Below the pieces are notes generated by a model. That model was not told the origin of the DNA and searched no databases. It saw only the letters and a list, made by a program, of their open reading frames with translations. 5,734 nucleotides of DNA. Origin: Candidatus Poribacteria bacterium (GTDB lineage: Bacteria; Poribacteria; WGA-4E; WGA-3G). Positions within the stretch are counted from its first letter, which is position 1, and each line of letters opens with the position of its first letter. The stretch lies in the NCBI GenBank assembly GCA_028818995.1, contig JAPPMR010000044.1, forward strand, positions 1 through 5,734, written 5' to 3'. Both the position numbers and the translations under genes were made by a program. Shown piece by piece: positions 4,751 to 5,734 of the stretch.

Positions 4751-5101
4751 ATGAAAATACCAAACGCTGAACGTGCCGTTGTGGACATTCGCAAGCTGCG
4801 AGAGTATTGTCTCAACCCACAGCATCACAGAGGAAAACATAAAGCCCACCTATTTACTTCCTTACTCGGTATGCACACTGATGATGCAGAAGGGTTACGC
4901 AATGCTTTATTAGAGGCAGTTAAAAAACAAGACGCACAATTAGGAGAAAAAGACGCGTATGGACAGCGTTATACGCTTGATTTCACACTGAATTGGCGGG
5001 ATAAACAAGCGACAATTCGCAGTGCTTGGATTATTGAAACTGATTCTGACATCCCAAAATTGACAACCGCGTTTCCGTTGACAAATCAGGATAAACTATG
5101 A
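4751..5101 (+). CDS. DUF6883 domain protein
   Basis: 116 residues, the whole protein being one domain of the DUF6883 type as I remember it. It starts with MKIPNAERAVVDIRKLREYCLN, followed by the conserved basic cluster H25, G28, H30-K31-A32 and F35 (LNPxHxRGxHKAxxF), then YGQRYTLDF (70-78) and RSAWII (90-95). Its biochemical role is not established to my knowledge. The family occurs as small proteins next to DUF4926 genes and, I believe, as a tail on some toxin-like proteins. The invariant His/Lys cluster would fit a nucleic-acid or catalytic role, which is inference. ATG 4751 is the only standard start after the in-frame stop at 4718-4720, yet no clear ribosome site precedes it. Its stop overlaps the next start as ATGA, so the two are translationally coupled and probably functional partners. 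Confidence 0.85.
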   Translation: MKIPNAERAVVDIRKLREYCLNPQHHRGKHKAHLFTSLLGMHTDDAEGLRNALLEAVKKQDAQLGEKDAYGQRYTLDFTLNWRDKQATIRSAWIIETDSDIPKLTTAFPLTNQDKL

Positions 5102-5734
5102 AAGACAAATTTTCCGATAACACCTCAAACATAGATAGTTCGCCTGAACGCAATCAAAAGCCTACAGAAAAAGGCAACATCAAACTTTTGGATGTCGTCA
5201 CGCTCACACAGGATGTCCCTGAGCATAATCTCAAGCGTGGAGAAGTCGGCACGGTTGTTGAAATCCTTTCAAACGGCGAAGCGTATGAGGTTGAATTCAG
5301 CGATGATAACGGGCAAATGTACAAGTGCCTTAGTTTCCTCGCCTCTCAACTCAAAGTGATACATCAAGCACCGATAAAAGCAGATGTCAAACGTCAAGCA
5401 AACGATTCCATAGAAGGATATCGCTACCAGATCTTGCACAGTGTGAATGCTTGGCTGGACCTTGCCGAGAACGATATTCTCTACCTTGAAATTGCGGAAG
5501 ATTTTGATATAGAGTCAGATGGAACGTTTACAACAACACAAGTCAAACACACGCAAAACCCTATAACACTCAGGTCTCAGCAGGTAATTGACGGGATCAA
5601 CAACTATTGGGAACTACGGACTAACAATCCAGATCGGCGTGTGAAATTCCGCCTCCTCACAAAATCCAAGATAACTAAAGAACAAGGTAATTCACTTGAA
5701 ACGGATAAACCGGGTCTTGAAGTATGGAGCCGTT
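5098..5734 (+). CDS. DUF4926 domain fused to a Cap4/DUF4297-like nuclease domain (partial, runs off the window)
   Basis: The frame is open for 212 residues from ATG 5098, which overlaps the DUF6883 stop; AGGA at 5088-5091 is a usable ribosome site. Residues 1-27 are a polar tail. Residues 28-88 match the small beta-rich DUF4926 fold (IKLLDVVTLTQDVPEHNLKR, then GEVGTVVEIL, GEAYEVEF and the FLASQLKVI end), normally a stand-alone protein of about 60-70 residues. After a short linker, residues 106-200 resemble the DUF4297/Cap4 double-strand DNA nuclease domain: EGYRYQILHSVNAWLDL, IAEDFDI (E134, D135), TTQVKH (Q148, K150), TLRSQQVIDGINNYW and FRLLTKS. The D...QxK arrangement is the PD-(D/E)XK active-site variant of these nucleases, which form the effector end of CBASS and Avs/STAND-type defence proteins. 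What lies beyond 5734 (SAVED, NTPase or repeats) would decide the system type. Confidence 0.82.
   Translation, partial: MKDKFSDNTSNIDSSPERNQKPTEKGNIKLLDVVTLTQDVPEHNLKRGEVGTVVEILSNGEAYEVEFSDDNGQMYKCLSFLASQLKVIHQAPIKADVKRQANDSIEGYRYQILHSVNAWLDLAENDILYLEIAEDFDIESDGTFTTTQVKHTQNPITLRSQQVIDGINNYWELRTNNPDRRVKFRLLTKSKITKEQGNSLETDKPGLEVWSR

Overview
The window reads as a bacterial chromosome segment with every supported gene on the + strand. It has five protein genes (two cut by the window ends) and a long repeat-rich non-coding stretch of almost 1.3 kb. The mixture of dispersed short palindromes (CCCGTAGGG type), 9-nt GGATT-type repeats and CCTAACCGAACC hairpins resembles what I remember from uncultured Poribacteria/Planctomycetes-like metagenome assemblies. 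That taxonomic guess is an inference from recall and is not proven by any marker gene here.

Left edge (1-897): the last 36 codons of a probable MoxR-type AAA+ ATPase, then a complete family 2 glycosyltransferase. These look like ordinary host genes, visibly more GC-rich than what follows. Middle (898-2172): no convincing protein gene. It holds a GGATT repeat cluster, CCTAACCGAACC repeats with a perfect hairpin, and a roughly 380-bp MITE-like element with inverted ends flanked by TA. The MITE-like element carries three CCCGTAGGG palindromic units. After it come two promoter-plus-structured-RNA modules, called A and B below. Module B starts exactly where a good sigma70-type promoter predicts and folds into a closed multi-branch structure.

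Right part (2173-5734): a single-chain restriction-modification protein (PD-(D/E)XK-like nuclease, HsdM-type adenine methylase, one target-recognition domain) and a non-coding gap with a second, oppositely oriented GGATT-type repeat. A strong promoter with a hairpin at the RNA 5' end then drives a two-gene unit: a DUF6883 protein overlapping by ATGA a gene that fuses a DUF4926 domain to a Cap4/DUF4297-like nuclease domain and runs off the window.

Functionally, the right half looks like a defence island: one methylation-guided restriction enzyme next to a nuclease-based effector system whose small partner proteins are uncharacterised. The most novel-looking items are the DUF6883 / DUF4926-nuclease pair and the structured RNA modules upstream of the restriction gene.
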